Below, one piece after another: positions 1-11,412 of a stretch of DNA of 64,000 nucleotides. Below the pieces are notes generated by a model, which searched no databases, had not been told where the DNA came from, and was given only the letters and a program-made list of their open reading frames with translations. Within the stretch, counting starts at the first letter, position 1; each line of letters begins with the position of its first letter. The stretch is from Channallabes apus. Its lineage: Eukaryota; Chordata; Actinopteri; Siluriformes; Clariidae. The stretch lies in assembly GCA_030522415.1 (NCBI GenBank), contig CM060118.1:30741651-30805650 (forward strand). Reading direction: 5' to 3'. The translations under genes were made by a program, and so were the position numbers.

Positions 1-1562
1 ATTGGAATGAATGATAATTACGTATATAATACCGAATGTTTCCTTATATTGTTCCTCTGCAATTAACATGCCGACGTTAAACCGTTATTGTTCCACTATG
101 GTTCCACTTTTTCTCCCGGCCCCCAACTGATGTTATTTTAATTTACTTGTATTAATGATCCATTTCTTTGTGTGTGATTGTTTAGTTTTGAGCGTACGCT
201 CTTCATTATCAATAAAGAGAAGCATGAATTAGAATAGGTACTTTACTGTTATTTTCCACTAATTTCCTCCTGTTCATTGCGCCCCACCTGTCATGTCTGT
301 ATTCCTCACTACTGGGGCGCATCACACACTTTGAGAACCACGGGTCTAACCGAACAGTACAATGGTTCTTACACTTGTGTTTTAAAGTCATTCCCACCAC
401 AATTCACTAGTACTACACCCAGAGTACATTACAGTGTTTATGAACAGAATTTGTTCCTCAGTTCTGGTCATAAACCGATTTGGTCGTAGACCGATACATT
501 TTGTTTCCATCGAAATACATGTTAATAGAATTAATCTGTTCTCTATCACTATGATCTATATTAAACATTATGAATTAGATTTTTTTGTATTACAAAATAT
601 AATACAAAGTATGAAAGCCTTAATTATACAAAAATTATACAGCACTAAATATAAACTGTACAAGAGAGAGTGCACACTTTATTTTTACCTGTATTGTTCA
701 CACACCTTTCTCTTTGATGTGAAGGAACGGAGCAGAGGAAGAGGTAGTGTTAATTTCGTCAACGAAAATAATGATAAAATATTCGTCTATGACCTTTTGT
801 TTTTCCTGTGACTAAGACAAGATGAGGAGAAGTCACGGATCACAGTGAACAGGGACGAAATCACAGGGATTAAAGTTCTCCGTCGTTACGACGGATTTCC
901 GTTAATTGTAGCGAGTCATCGACGGATTTCCGTCAATCACACTGTTCCGCCTGTCCTTAATGTTTAAAATTCACTTTTCATAATGTTAATGCTGTGTGTA
1001 TATATAGGCTTACATGGGTGTTAAATTAAGGAAAGACAGTGTATTCAGCCTGCTGAGGAGGATGTGATCAAAGCCTGGAGTGGAGCGACTGCACGTTCCT
1101 CTCTCCACTCTAAGCGTTTTGTTATCACTCCGGTATGGATCCACTCCGGGTTTTGGTTTAGTTTTGAAGAACTACATGTCAGGCTGAGGTATAACTATAT
1201 TTAAGATAGCATGGACACACTTAATGCAGGAAGGCTCCGATGTTTCGGAGATTGATAAAAGTGTAAAAACATAAATGGAGATGGGCTTGGCTTAGCGAAA
1301 TTGGGGAGAATGGCAAGCCTTTTAGTTCGTGGACTAAAAAAAATCAAACATCCAGGTAGGTGTCTCTGCACAGTATGCCACAGGAAACTTCAATATGGCA
1401 ATAATGGCAAAACAAAGTGCGAGTTCGCCATCAGTCAGCAGCTCGTCACAATGCTGCGGTTCGTGCTCTAACAGTACACATGCTCCCTGTCTGCTGCGAC
1501 AAGAACCACAACGGAGATTCACACATCTGTGGCCGACCGTGTGCGCGATGTAAAAGTGCGCC
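1..1562. other. Non-coding stretch upstream of the first Tc1 element
   Basis: No exon with usable splice borders or recognisable protein is visible. The stretch is AT-rich. Around 250-345 the text TTTGAGAACCACGGGTCTA resembles the end of hAT-type fish repeats, but no partner end was found. At 886-934 a short palindromic motif (GACGGATTTCCGT) occurs twice, 31 bp apart. It is either intron of a gene starting outside the window or intergenic DNA. Confidence 0.5.
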
Positions 1563-1939
1563 TACAGTGGTGTGAAAAACTATTTTCTTCCTGATTTCTG
1601 ATTCTTTTGCATGTTTGTCACACTTAAATGTTTCTGCTCATCAAAAACTGTTAACTATTAGTCAAAGATAACATAATTGAACACAAAATGCAGTTTTTAA
1701 ATGAAGGTTTACGTTATTAAGGGAGAAAAAAACCTCCAAATCTACATGGCCCTGTGTGAAAAAGTGATTGCCCCCCTTGTTAAAAAATAACTTAACTGTG
1801 GTTTATCACACCTGAGTTCAATTTCTGTAGTCACCCCCAGGCCTGATTACTGCCACACCTGTTTCAATCAAGAAATCACTTAAATAGGAGCTACCTGACA
1901 CAGAGAAGTAGACCAAAAGCACCTCAAAAGCTAGACATC

Positions 1940-2962
1940 ATGCCAAGATCCAAAGAAATTCAGGAACAAATGAGAACAAAAGTAATTGAGATCTATCAGT
2001 CTGGTAAAGGTTATAAAGCCATTTCTAAAGCTTTGGGACTCCAGCGAACCACAGTGAGAGCCATTATCCACAAATGGCAAAAACATGGAACGGTGGTGAA
2101 CCTTCCCAGGAGTGGCCGTCCGACCAAAATTACCCCAAGATCGCAGAGACGACTCATCCGAGAGGCCACAAAAGACACCAGGACAACATCTAAAGAACTG
2201 CAGGCCTCACTTGCCTCAATTAAAGTCAGTGTTCACGACTCCACCATAAGAAAGAGACTGGGCAAAAACGGCCTGCATGGCAGATTTCCAAGGCGCAAAC
2301 CACTTTTAAGCAAAAAGAACATTAAGGCTCGTCTCAATTTTGCTAAAAAACATCTCAATGATTGCCAAGACTTTTGGGAAAATACCTTGTGGACCGACGA
2401 GACAAAAGTTGAACTTTTTGGAAGGTGCGTGTCCCGTTACATCTGGCGTAAAAGTAACACAGCATTTCAGAAAAAGAACATCATACCAACAGTAAAATAT
2501 GGTGGTGGTAGTGTGATGGTCTGGGGTTGTTTTGCTGCTTCAGGACCTGGAAGGCTTGCTGTGATAGATGGAACCATGAATTCTACTGTCTACCAAAAAC
2601 GCCTGAAGGAGAATGTCCGGCCATCTGTTCGTCAACTCAAGCTGAAGCGATCTTGGGTGCTGCAGCAGGACAATGACCCAAAACACACCAGCAAATCCAC
2701 CTCTGAATGGCTGAAGAAAAACAAAATGAAGACTTTGGAGTGGCCTAGTCAAAGTCCTGACCTGAATCCTATTGAGATGTTGTGGCATGACCTTAAAAAG
2801 GCGGTTCATGCTAGAAAACCCTCAAATAAAGCTGAATTACAACAATTCTGCAAAGATGAGTGGGCCAAAATTCCTCCAGAGCGCTGTAAAAGACTCGTTG
2901 CAAGTTCTCGCAAACGCTTGATTGCAGTTATTGCTGCTAAGGGTGGCCCAACCAGTTATTAG
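1940..2962 (+). CDS. Tc1-like transposase (DD34E), 340 aa, open frame
   Basis: The protein would bind its element's terminal repeats and catalyse cut-and-paste transposition in the nucleus. The N-terminal ~110 residues form the paired-like double helix-turn-helix, with a GRPR-like linker (SGRPTK, 58-63). The catalytic DDE triad is D153 (in WTDETK), D244 (in QQDNDPKH) and E279 (in NPIEMLW), with 34 residues between the second D and E. A glycine-rich box (KYGGGSVMVWGCF) lies at 187-199. The 340-residue length is normal for the superfamily and no stop or frameshift is present. The start was chosen because MPRSKEI is the family's usual N-terminus and is shared with the second copy. It differs from that copy at nine residues. 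The gene lies between the two terminal repeats with no partner gene. Intactness suggests recent insertion; activity is not demonstrated. Confidence 0.95.
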   Translation: MPRSKEIQEQMRTKVIEIYQSGKGYKAISKALGLQRTTVRAIIHKWQKHGTVVNLPRSGRPTKITPRSQRRLIREATKDTRTTSKELQASLASIKVSVHDSTIRKRLGKNGLHGRFPRRKPLLSKKNIKARLNFAKKHLNDCQDFWENTLWTDETKVELFGRCVSRYIWRKSNTAFQKKNIIPTVKYGGGSVMVWGCFAASGPGRLAVIDGTMNSTVYQKRLKENVRPSVRQLKLKRSWVLQQDNDPKHTSKSTSEWLKKNKMKTLEWPSQSPDLNPIEMLWHDLKKAVHARKPSNKAELQQFCKDEWAKIPPERCKRLVASSRKRLIAVIAAKGGPTSY

Positions 2963-3113
2963 GTTCAGGGGGCAATTACTTTTTCACACAGGGCCATGTA
3001 GGTTTGGATTTTTTTTCTCCCTAAATAATAAAACCCCTCATTTAAAAACTGCATTTTGTGTTTACTTGTGTTATCTTTGACTGTCACACAACATGTTTCT
3101 GATCATCAAACAT

Positions 3114-3510
3114 ATTTAACTATTCATTCATTCATTCATTTTCTATACCGCTTAATCCTGTGTTCAGGGTCGCGGGGGACCTGGAGCCTATCCCAGGAGA
3201 CTTCGGGCACTAGGCGGGGTACACCCTGGACAGGGTGCCAATCCATCGCAGGGCACACACACATACACACACTCACACACCCAATCACACACTACGGGCA
3301 ATTTAGGAACGCCAATTAGCCTAACCTGCATATCTTTGGACTGTGGGAGGAAACCGGAGTACCCGGAGGAAACCCACCAAGCACGGGGAGAACATGCAAA
3401 CTCCATGCACACAGAGACGGGAATCGAGCCTGGCCGGGGAATCGAACCCAGACCCTGGAGGTGCAAGGCGACAGTGCTAACCACTACACCACCGCGCTCA
3501 TTTAACTATT
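3114..3510 (-). repeat. tRNA-headed SINE, copy 1 (inserted in Tc1 copy 1)
   Basis: The body is 3125-3499 on the minus strand. It is flanked by an 11-bp target duplication, ATTTAACTATT, at 3114-3124 and 3500-3510. Read from its head on the minus strand it has a tRNA-like A box (TGGTGTAGTGG) and a B box (GGTTCGATTCC), then a conserved fish SINE body, a CA stretch and an (AATG)n tail seen here as ATTC repeats. Compared with the copy at 46681 it has about 17 extra bases next to the B box. Confidence 0.9.
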
Positions 3511-3568
3511 AAACATGCAAAAGAATAAGAAATCAGGAGGGGGGCAAATAGTTTTTCACACCACTGTA

Positions 3569-5223
3569 TGTTCTTTCATAGCGGAGCATGACCTGTCGCT
3601 CACAGTCTCACAACCACTAGTTAATTTAATGCAATCAGTTGTCAAAGACAAGAGAGCACTTTCAAGATTGTCTATGTCTAATGCACATGCCTACTACTTG
3701 CACACATGGCATTGCTGCTTACTGGAAATCCGATTTGTCATTTAAGCTGAAAACGAAGATGTTTTCTTTAAGATACATAAAACATGCACTGAAAAAGCAC
3801 TTTTTGGAATTTAATGGTGGTGCTATTACTTTTTTCTGTTAATTATTAAGAGTTTCACAAAACATTGTTTGGTGTTATAAGATAAATAAAAACATGCACT
3901 GAAAAGATATGTGGTAGATGGTTGATTATTTGTGAAGGTATATTTTTTTTCAAAGATTACAAATAGCTTTTAAAATATGCAAACTGGCAATATTAAAGCG
4001 GTTTAATCTCCCCTAACGCTATTGGTCTCGACTATTTAAATAAAGTGTTTGTTAAAGGAATATGGCTCGGCCTGAAAAAAGTTCAGTCAGAAGACTTTTT
4101 TTCACTTTAATCCCTGAAATCAGCATGCAATATTGTTGATGATTAAAGATGAGACTAAAATGTGGTTTAAAAAAAATTAAAACAGCAGTACAGTATTACT
4201 CAGGCCAAAAGAGAAGAGCTGATATTTGGGCCCATTTTCTTCATATTGAACCAGAGGGGAAAAAGGCATATATATAAAAAGTTATATGTGACTTGAAACA
4301 GTTGGGGGCACACAATTGCTGGGAAAAATACCACAAACCTGAAGAGATGCCTCAAGGCATGCCATAAAAATTACATATCTTTTCAGCCTCTTTGTGGTAA
4401 TAATGCTACCACATGTTAACATAATTATGTTGTGATGTACTTTTTATTTTATTTTATAGTTAAACCATTGCCAAACGCATTAAGCTAATAGGTTAGCAAA
4501 TGATTGTGACCCATATGAGCTATCCTTACAATAGTCCAAGTGTATAAACTCATATTAAAAAAAAAAAAGGTTTCAAAAGACTGTGTTCTAAACAAAGTTT
4601 CAAAACACCTGACTAAGCAAAAATAGGATAAAATTGACTATGATAATATTATCATGAAATATAAAAATAGCTGACAAAATTAATACTATGAAGGAGGGGG
4701 GAGGTAGTGTTTGGAAGAAGAGTCCACTTTCATATTAACACTGGATAATTCTTCTTTAAGGTCTCTTTTTTGTTTCTTGGCCTCTGGTTCGTACGTGGCA
4801 GTCGGTTTCACTACAAATCTATCGAGAAAGATTTAGTTTTTTTTCTACGCTGCACACTTGCACAAATGCACTACACAAAAAAAGACACCACGTTACATTT
4901 TGTTCGCCACAGTTTTGTTTGGATGATACTTCTCAGCAATGGCTTGGACGTCAATCCACTTTGCACAAAATATTTTATCATGTGTGCGATCCGCGACCGC
5001 GGACTGAGCAAATCTGATGCTGCGAGACACACTCATGACTTTGTTCAGCTGATGGGGGCAGTTTGGGATGATGGTTTCTTGTGTTCCAAGAAGGAGTTTG
5101 TGAACAGAGACAAATCTTAAGCAAATTTCTTGGCCGTAAACTGATTTGTTGTCAGAATTATACTTGTTTGCTTTATTCAGACTTTGTTCATTCCTTAGAA
5201 AATTACATGTAAAAAGCTGTGTT
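3569..5223. other. Non-coding stretch between Tc1 copy 1 and the TTA-flanked element
   Basis: AT-rich, with no recognisable gene or repeat family. A 116-codon open frame at 4770-5120 (+) has no domain I recognise and no splice or promoter context, so it is not called as a gene. Confidence 0.5.
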
Positions 5224-5226
5224 TTA

Positions 5227-6037
5227 GGCCTTGTTCACACGGGCGTTAAATTTTTGGATAAACGAACGAGCTCAGAACGTCCTGTACATTGATGTTGCGT
5301 GTTGTAGTGCCGCTCGATTGATTTCTACACTGGCGTTCGTTTGTCTCTGTCTAACGACAGCCTGCAGCCCAAATTGTAGTTTGTGTGTTTAACCTGTGGG
5401 GGGCAGTGTGTCGGGAACTAGATATGAAAGCCCGTGTCATTTTATTTGAGGTGCCACCTTTTAATATGGACCATTTTGCAATATTAGACATTAATCTTAT
5501 TGTTTTACATTTTTTTATTAAATTATTATATTTAAATAATATGTAAAAATATTTGTAAAAATAATACGGCGACGTAGGGAGAGAAAAAAAAACGCTGCCA
5601 CTACTGGGTTCACCCTCCGACTGCACAACGTCGGATTAAAGGAAGTTTTTTGTGGTTTATGAAGAAATGCGAACATTTCCGCGCAAGTTTTATTTTTTAA
5701 GCATTTTATTTTTGCCTTTTTTTCCGCATTTCCCTCTGTATAGCATGTAGGATCATGGGATATATCCGGTCCTCCGAAGCGTAAAATGGACGCGGAGAAA
5801 ACGAACTAGACACGGTTTCCTTGCGTTCGTTGGGATTTGAACGCCAAGAAAAAGCTGCATGCAACGTTTTTTTAACACCGTATAAACGCGCAGCCGGACA
5901 AATGTACGTCACCAAAGCCCGTGTGAACACCGTCATTGACTCATTTGTGTAGAAAACCCTCTGCTATTCATCCGCGGTCACCGGACGCTACGAACGGCAG
6001 AAAAACGGTCGATTTTAACGCCCGTGTGAACAAGGCC
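5227..6037. mobile_element. Non-autonomous TIR element with TTA target duplication (PIF/Harbinger type)
   Basis: A 24-bp terminal inverted repeat, starting GGCCTTGTTCACACGGGCGT, lies at 5227-5250 and is repeated in inverse at 6014-6037. TTA flanks both sides (5224-5226 and 6038-6040), as expected for PIF/Harbinger insertions. A partial extra copy of the motif (GCCCGTGTGAACA) lies near 5918. The 811-bp interior has no transposase-like frame, so movement would need a partner element elsewhere. Family assignment rests on the TTA duplication only. Confidence 0.8.
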
Positions 6038-6362
6038 TTAGGAATTTTTAACAATTAAAATTGATGATAATCAATCGCTTAAAATGCACAGGAAATCAAC
6101 TGCTCATCAACTATAATCAATGATTATTCCATCAATAACAGTAACCATTAAGTATCATCGAAATTGCTTTCAAAATTATCCAAACTGAATAAATGTCGAA
6201 TAAATCAGACGCTTAGCTAAATGCACTCAAATTGGGCATCTGGTTTTGTTTTTATTATTTTGAGATATCTTGACAACTTGACTACCACGTACAGCATATT
6301 CTGTTAGATCTCATTTAGGAGGGCACATGCGTGTGTGCGTGTGTGTGCATGTGTGAGGTCTC

Positions 6363-6565
6363 AAAATAAATGGTGGATGTCGGACCAAAAACTCCAAGGA
6401 ACTCACTATAGACCTCCGTGCTCAAACTGGGTATAAAACTATTTGTACAACTTTGAATGTTTCCAGCACAATTGGCTCCTTCGTTGTGAAATGGAAGGAG
6501 GTTGGAAACACCAGGACTCTGCCTAGAGCTGGCCATGCAGGCAAACTCAAGATAAACAATAACTC
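6363..6565 (+). mobile_element. Tc1-like transposase N-terminal fragment
   Basis: Frame translation gives NELTIDL..TTLNVSSTIGS..WKEVGNTRTLPRAGHAGKLK, the helix-turn-helix and linker pattern of Tc1 transposases (compare KW..GTVVNLPRSGRPTK in the intact copies). No catalytic part or terminal repeat follows, so this is a truncated relic. Confidence 0.65.
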
Positions 6566-7835
6566 TGAGGCCAAATACATGCTGTGATGGGATTAAAACA
6601 AACAGTTCTCTGCATAGCAGGTAGCATCTTGTAGCTCCAAGGTTTGATCCTTCCTACTTTACCAGCTATTGCCTGTTGTAAGTCAGAGGATGAGACTGGC
6701 GTTGGCTACACACACAGATTTCAGAGGAGACAGGTGGCATCTGATTTGGTCCATGTCTGAATTTGCCGTATTGTTCTCAACGCTTTTCCAGCGTACTCGG
6801 GCACAGTTTCCAAACGATTGTGATAGAAAGATTGTGTTCTCACACATCAAAATGAACCAGACATCGCGGTCAAGTGTTTTTGCAAACAATCTCAGGGCCC
6901 TAAAATGAAAATGCCCTTAAAGTGTGGAGTTTTCATGTACTCTGAATGTACAGTATGTGTGTGTTCAGGTATACTTCAAAAACCACCCCCAGAAGGTGGA
7001 CTTGCTCTGCTTAATTGTTCCTAGGTGTGACTACTTGGCTTGGTTAGCAGCAGGCATAAGAGTGGGTATTCCTGAAAAAGTAGGGAGTTGTGAGAGAGAA
7101 AGGGGGAGTTTATGAGACTTGGAGTTCTTGGATAATGAAAGAATGCAAAACATTGCCTGTAGAAAGTGTTTGTAATAGTCACGTTTTTATTACAGGTGAG
7201 AACATCCTGACCAGCCTGACCTGCCGATACCGATATTTGTCAGATTACGGTTTTCTTATTTTCTCCCTAAGAATAATTAACTGCTTAGAAAAACATTTTT
7301 GTACATCTATTACATAATCTTTACATTTCATCCAATACAGCACAAGATTTTTACACAAAATCTTCATTATAACTGAAAATGAAATTTCTGTTGAGAAAAA
7401 AGTGTGAGCACAAACGGCAAAGAATCTGTAAAATCTTAGGGTTATTGGCCGTTCGCCAGTTCCAGGCCAATTGATTGGTGCGTCTCTAATGTAAATGCTA
7501 TGCTCTCACATTAGAGGATGTATAAATCAATGGTGCAGTATGTTCTTACTCGAGGATAAGATTTTTGAAATCATACACTGCCATATTGTATTCATTTTTA
7601 ACAAGTTAGCACAAGTCTCAGAAGTCTTTATCATAACACCTGGAATGGGACTTCCCTGAACAAAATACCACGTTTTACTAGCTGTTTCCTATTTTCAGGC
7701 ATTTCCCACCAAATGTCAGGCATTTCTCACTCAAGTTTAGGCATTTCTGACACAAATGAGGGGAAAAGTAGAGTATTGCTTATGAAACATTTGAGAATGA
7801 CTTTTTGAAAATTTAGAAATGTCACAATTAAAGTT
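6566..7835. other. Non-coding stretch, nothing recognised
   Basis: Open frames here are short and unsupported. No repeat ends, exon-like segments or RNA genes were recognised. Confidence 0.4.
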
Positions 7836-8104
7836 TAATACAATTCAATTCAGTTTTATTTATATAGCGCTTTTAACAATTGACATTGTCTCAAAACAGC
7901 TTTACACAATCAAAAGAATTATTTAAGTTTGTATGGAATGTTAATGTGTATGAATCAGAATGTTCAGATAGTCCCTGGTGAGCAAGCCCAAGGGCGACAG
8001 TGGCAAGGAAAAACTCCCTGAGATGGTAATAGGAAGAAACCTTGAGAGGAACCAGACTCAACAGGGAACCCGTCCTCATTTAGGTGAAACAGATAACACT
8101 GTAT
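7836..8104. repeat. Common fish interspersed repeat (TATATAGCGCTTTTAAC type)
   Basis: The segment begins AATTCAATTCAGTTTTATTT and passes through GCGCTTTTAACAATTG, AAGGAAAAACTCCCTGAGA and GAAACCTTGAGAGGAACCAG. I recognise this sequence as widespread in otophysan fish genomes. No coding frame is visible and I do not assign a class. Confidence 0.6.
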
Positions 8105-9580
8105 AAATGCAGATCATTTCCTGCTAAGTGTTAGGTTCAGCTATTGAGCTAAATCTGTAAATATGTAATCTGTAATGTGCACATTAGCAAAATATCTATC
8201 TAGGATGCTAGAATTATTATTATGTTGCAGCTGGGTACATGAAGCAAAGTTTTTTTTTTTTTTTTTTTTTTTGGAACTAAAATTAAAGGTTGTGACTTGG
8301 GTCCAGACCGGGTGCAAGAAGATGAGCAGTCTCAATGAGGCTACTAGCATAACTACCTCCATCTGTAGCACAATGCACACAGATAGCTCTGTAACCTTGG
8401 TTGAATAGCTTGCTTATACAGTTAACGTATTGTTCTTTAGCTTTTAAGAAACATATGATCTTAGAGTCTTAGACTGATTTTATCAGTCACATTTTATCTT
8501 TTACCCTATTCTTTTTCAGAGTGGATACCACTATCCTCATATAATACTTTTTTCGTTTGGCTTAAAATGCCATTTAAGTTAACTTTAAAATATCCCTTGC
8601 AGTACAGTGGGATCAATACAGCATAGTGCTAAGCCTCTCTTGTGCATGCTACAGCAAAAAGCAAAGGATTTATTCATTTAGAACTTTTTTTCAGAGCACT
8701 CATGTTTAGAAGTAAAAAAAAAATCAGTCATACAAATGAGTTTTTTTTTTTTCCCCTTTTCTTTTCCTGGCTCAGGCTCCTAAGAAAGACGTTGAGCTGT
8801 ATTGGACAGTTCCTGCATGAGCTCCCATCTGCTTTCATGGCGCTCCAGTGACCGCTGGCAGCGTGCGTGTGTGAGAGTGGATGAGAGGGGATTTCTCTGA
8901 CGCTGCAGTGGTCGATCCGTACAGCCTTGTTAAACCTCTTCACTATATCCACTTAAAGCCTCGCCAGTAAAAACAGCGGCATCTAGGTTCACCCTGAGCG
9001 TCTGTCTCTTTCTTTATCTGTCACACACAGGCTACCTTTCATTCATATAGAGAACTTGGCCGTGGTGGTGTTTTGAAGGAGAAAACAAACTGGATCCCTG
9101 AGTCATTGATTCAGGGAAAGCTATGTGTAGTCTGGTTTTGTTTTTACACACAGTCGTTTTTATTGGGATGTTGGTCGGCATCAAACATTTATGTCCTGCA
9201 TTAAAGCCTGTTGTGAGATTGAGTTTCTTGGATTTCTTTAACCGGAGTAAATAAGTCAGTGTTTATGGAAAACAAGACACTTATCTTGAGTGCACGCACA
9301 TGCACACACGACGAAGGTATTTAGCTGGAGAGAGCTCTTCTACGATGGGAATGTGGCCTGCTCCCTCCCCACATGTGCTGCAAATGAGCTTCAGACCACT
9401 TGCAGTGTTCTGCTTTTTGCAATCTGTGTATTTTGTGTGTATGCACATGGTGGGGAACAAATATTGCCAACTAGGGATGGGAATATCAGACAGTTTGGGC
9501 CTTGTGGTAACATTTGCTCTCGAAGAAGAAGAAAACAGTCTCCTGCAAAAAGTTCAGCATTAAATGTACATCCTAAATGA
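8105..9580. other. Non-coding stretch with poly-T tracts
   Basis: Contains a long T run at about 8250-8271 and a T-rich pyrimidine tract at about 8742-8773 ending in CAG. The short frame after that tract lacks a good donor site, so no exon is called. Confidence 0.4.
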
Positions 9581-9584
9581 ACCA

Positions 9585-9835
9585 GTTGTCCAGGCTTCCT
9601 TTAAGATTTTTAACAAGGTTTTGGCTCTCAGTTCAGTCTGGTTCCTGAACCTGACCAGTTTCAGAAAAATGTTTTTTGTTAGTTAAGCCACACAGTGACA
9701 TATGAATCAATCAGTATACTAGTGATGCTGAATGCTACGTGATTGGAACATATGTTACATAAACAACCAGTTTTCTTCAATCTTTAGGCACTTCACAGCC
9801 TGTCACAGAAAAACATGTGTTCCCATTTCTTTAAT
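9585..9835. repeat. Degenerate repeat, same family as 53860-54220
   Basis: Blocks shared with the second site include GTTTTGGCTCTCAGTT / TTTTGGCTCTCAATT, CATATGAATCAATCA / TGTATGAATCAATCA, ACTAGTGATGCTGAAT / ACTGGTGATGCTGAATG, ACATAAACAACCA and CACAGCCTGTCACAG, in the same order. It looks like an end of an old Tc1-like DNA element. Confidence 0.6.
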
Positions 9836-11095
9836 GTATTTAAAGTTAATATATACTGTATATAAGCATACTGTAATACTGTGCTCGCGGACACAAGGCT
9901 ATGTCTTACGGAAAAGGAGTCATTTTATTTGGAATATTGGGGAAGGAAAGGGTTAAAGGGAGGGAAAGAATGCACGTACAGGTCTGTGGGCAATGCCCCG
10001 CTGGCATGCGGGCACAAGCTGATGAACGGTAACAACCGGCAGAGTGTGCCTGCGTAGGCAGCAGCTTCTGCAAGCTTCCTCAGTTGGCTCCTCCCATGAT
10101 TGACCAAACCGTATGAAAGTATGAAATTCCCCAAAGCAAAATAGAATGAAATGTTGAATTACATGAACTAAAAAAAATATTTTGCAGTAAAAATTTTACA
10201 ATTTTTCTGCTTTGCAATTTGATCTGAATTGAAAAACTCTTTACAGCGCTTGAAATTTTTGGTGCTGCAATTTATTGTGGTCCTATATTTCTAATTAAAA
10301 TATAATTCAAGCAATTAAAATTCAATGCAAAAATATTCAAGTTACTCAATTTCTGTTCAAAAATATTTTTCAAGTGTTAAAATACAATCTTCATTATTTT
10401 TCAACTTCAAATTCTGGTCGAGAGAATTCAGGTACTGTAGAAAAAAATTCAGGTCTTCACATCCGGGATATAACAGGAAGAGCAATGGTTTGCCGATTGC
10501 TGCGGTCCGTGCCGCAGTGTACTTTAAAGTGTGCATCCTGCTCCCTGTGCAGTCTACTTCTCACAGAACTACTGGCCGATTGGAATGCAGCACTTCTAAC
10601 TAATAGGCTGGGTTGTCAGTTGCACAATAAACGTTGTGACAAATAGTTCTGTTTACTGTTTCTCCTCCCACTACCTCAACTCATTACCTCATTACCTCAT
10701 CACCTCATCACCAATATTGAAATGTGTCATATTGTTGCTTTGTCGCTCTTACTGGAACATTTTTATAGAACTTAGATAGTTTTTACTTAATTTAAAAATT
10801 TCTATGTCTTGTCTAATTAGATTTCTTAGTTAACTAGTTAGCTTTCTTAATTTAAGTTATTAATTTATGTTGTATGTAGCACTTACAACATAAATTGTAC
10901 TGGAGGAACGTTGTTTTATTTCACTGTAATAAATTGTATATCATTGAAATGACAATAAAGCCAACTTGAACTTAAGCATAACCTATAAATAAAGCCAACT
11001 TGTACTTAAACATAACCAAATGTAACCTGTTGGAAAACAAATGAGGTCAGTGCATACCAGTTGGGATGGCATGTGACTACAAAATGCAGTTCTAG
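9836..11095. other. Non-coding, AT-rich stretch
   Basis: At 10140-10450 there are several near-repeats of ATTCAAGTT/AATTCAAGCAATT, suggesting an old unclassified repeat. At 10681-10712 CATTACCTCA/TCACCTCATC is a short tandem run. No gene seen. Confidence 0.35.
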
Positions 11096-11104
11096 TAAAC
11101 ATTG

Positions 11105-11412
11105 ATGGTGCACTTAACCAGCATGGCTAAGTCACTAACAGTTTCACCAGCAAACCTTCTCCATGCTTCACAGTGTAAACCACTCAGTTCACCACTGTTT
11201 CCACAACTAAATCAGGAATCATCTGTTCACACACTCTGTTTGTTTACCAAAGACCTGGTGGTTAGAACCAAAATCTCAAATTTGTTGAGATTGCCCTTTG
11301 TTGTGCCTTTCTTGGCACAAGCAATTCCATTCTGCTTGTTGTTCTTCCAAAATAATGATTTCTTTGCTGCAAGTTGATAGGTTATAAGAGGAGGCCTAAT
11401 TAAATCTGACAA
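11105..11412 (-). mobile_element. Tc1-like transposase fragment
   Basis: The minus-strand frame at 11227-11412 reads PPLITYQLAAKKSLFWKNN..NGIACAKKGT, a pattern I recognise from the segment before the first catalytic D of a fish Tc1 family (usually ..AKKHKEWT). The catalytic core and terminal repeats are missing. It is a different family from the two intact copies. Confidence 0.6.

Larger units (their letters stand above)
1565..3566 (+). mobile_element. Tc1/mariner transposon, copy 1, with a SINE inserted in its right terminal repeat
   Basis: The ends CAGTGGTGTGAAAAACTATT (1565) and the inverse (to 3566) are flanked by TA at 1563-1564 and 3567-3568, the Tc1/mariner target duplication. Terminal inverted repeats are about 210 bp and carry outer and inner direct repeats of the core GTGTGAAAAA..ATTGCCCCC (inner left about 1750-1776, inner right about 2970-2997). 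This is the IR/DR layout of Sleeping Beauty-like elements. Removing the SINE and one target duplicate leaves about 1616 bp, matching the copy at 15045-16664. The right repeat also contains a 42-bp inverted segment (3083-3124). Damage between the right inner and outer repeats probably prevents this copy from moving, although its transposase frame is open. Confidence 0.95.

Noticed and set aside
434..811. 125-codon open frame near the left edge
   Set aside because: AT-rich, low-complexity composition with no domain; the frame is open by chance.
4770..5120. 116-codon open frame on the + strand
   Set aside because: No recognised domain, no promoter or splice context, and not repeated elsewhere in the window. 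Length alone is weak evidence in this much DNA.
8742..8851. Pyrimidine tract plus CAG followed by a short open frame, as a possible upstream THADA exon
   Set aside because: No convincing donor follows (CCAG|TGACC), and the peptide LLRKTLSCIGQFLHELPS could not be matched to THADA.
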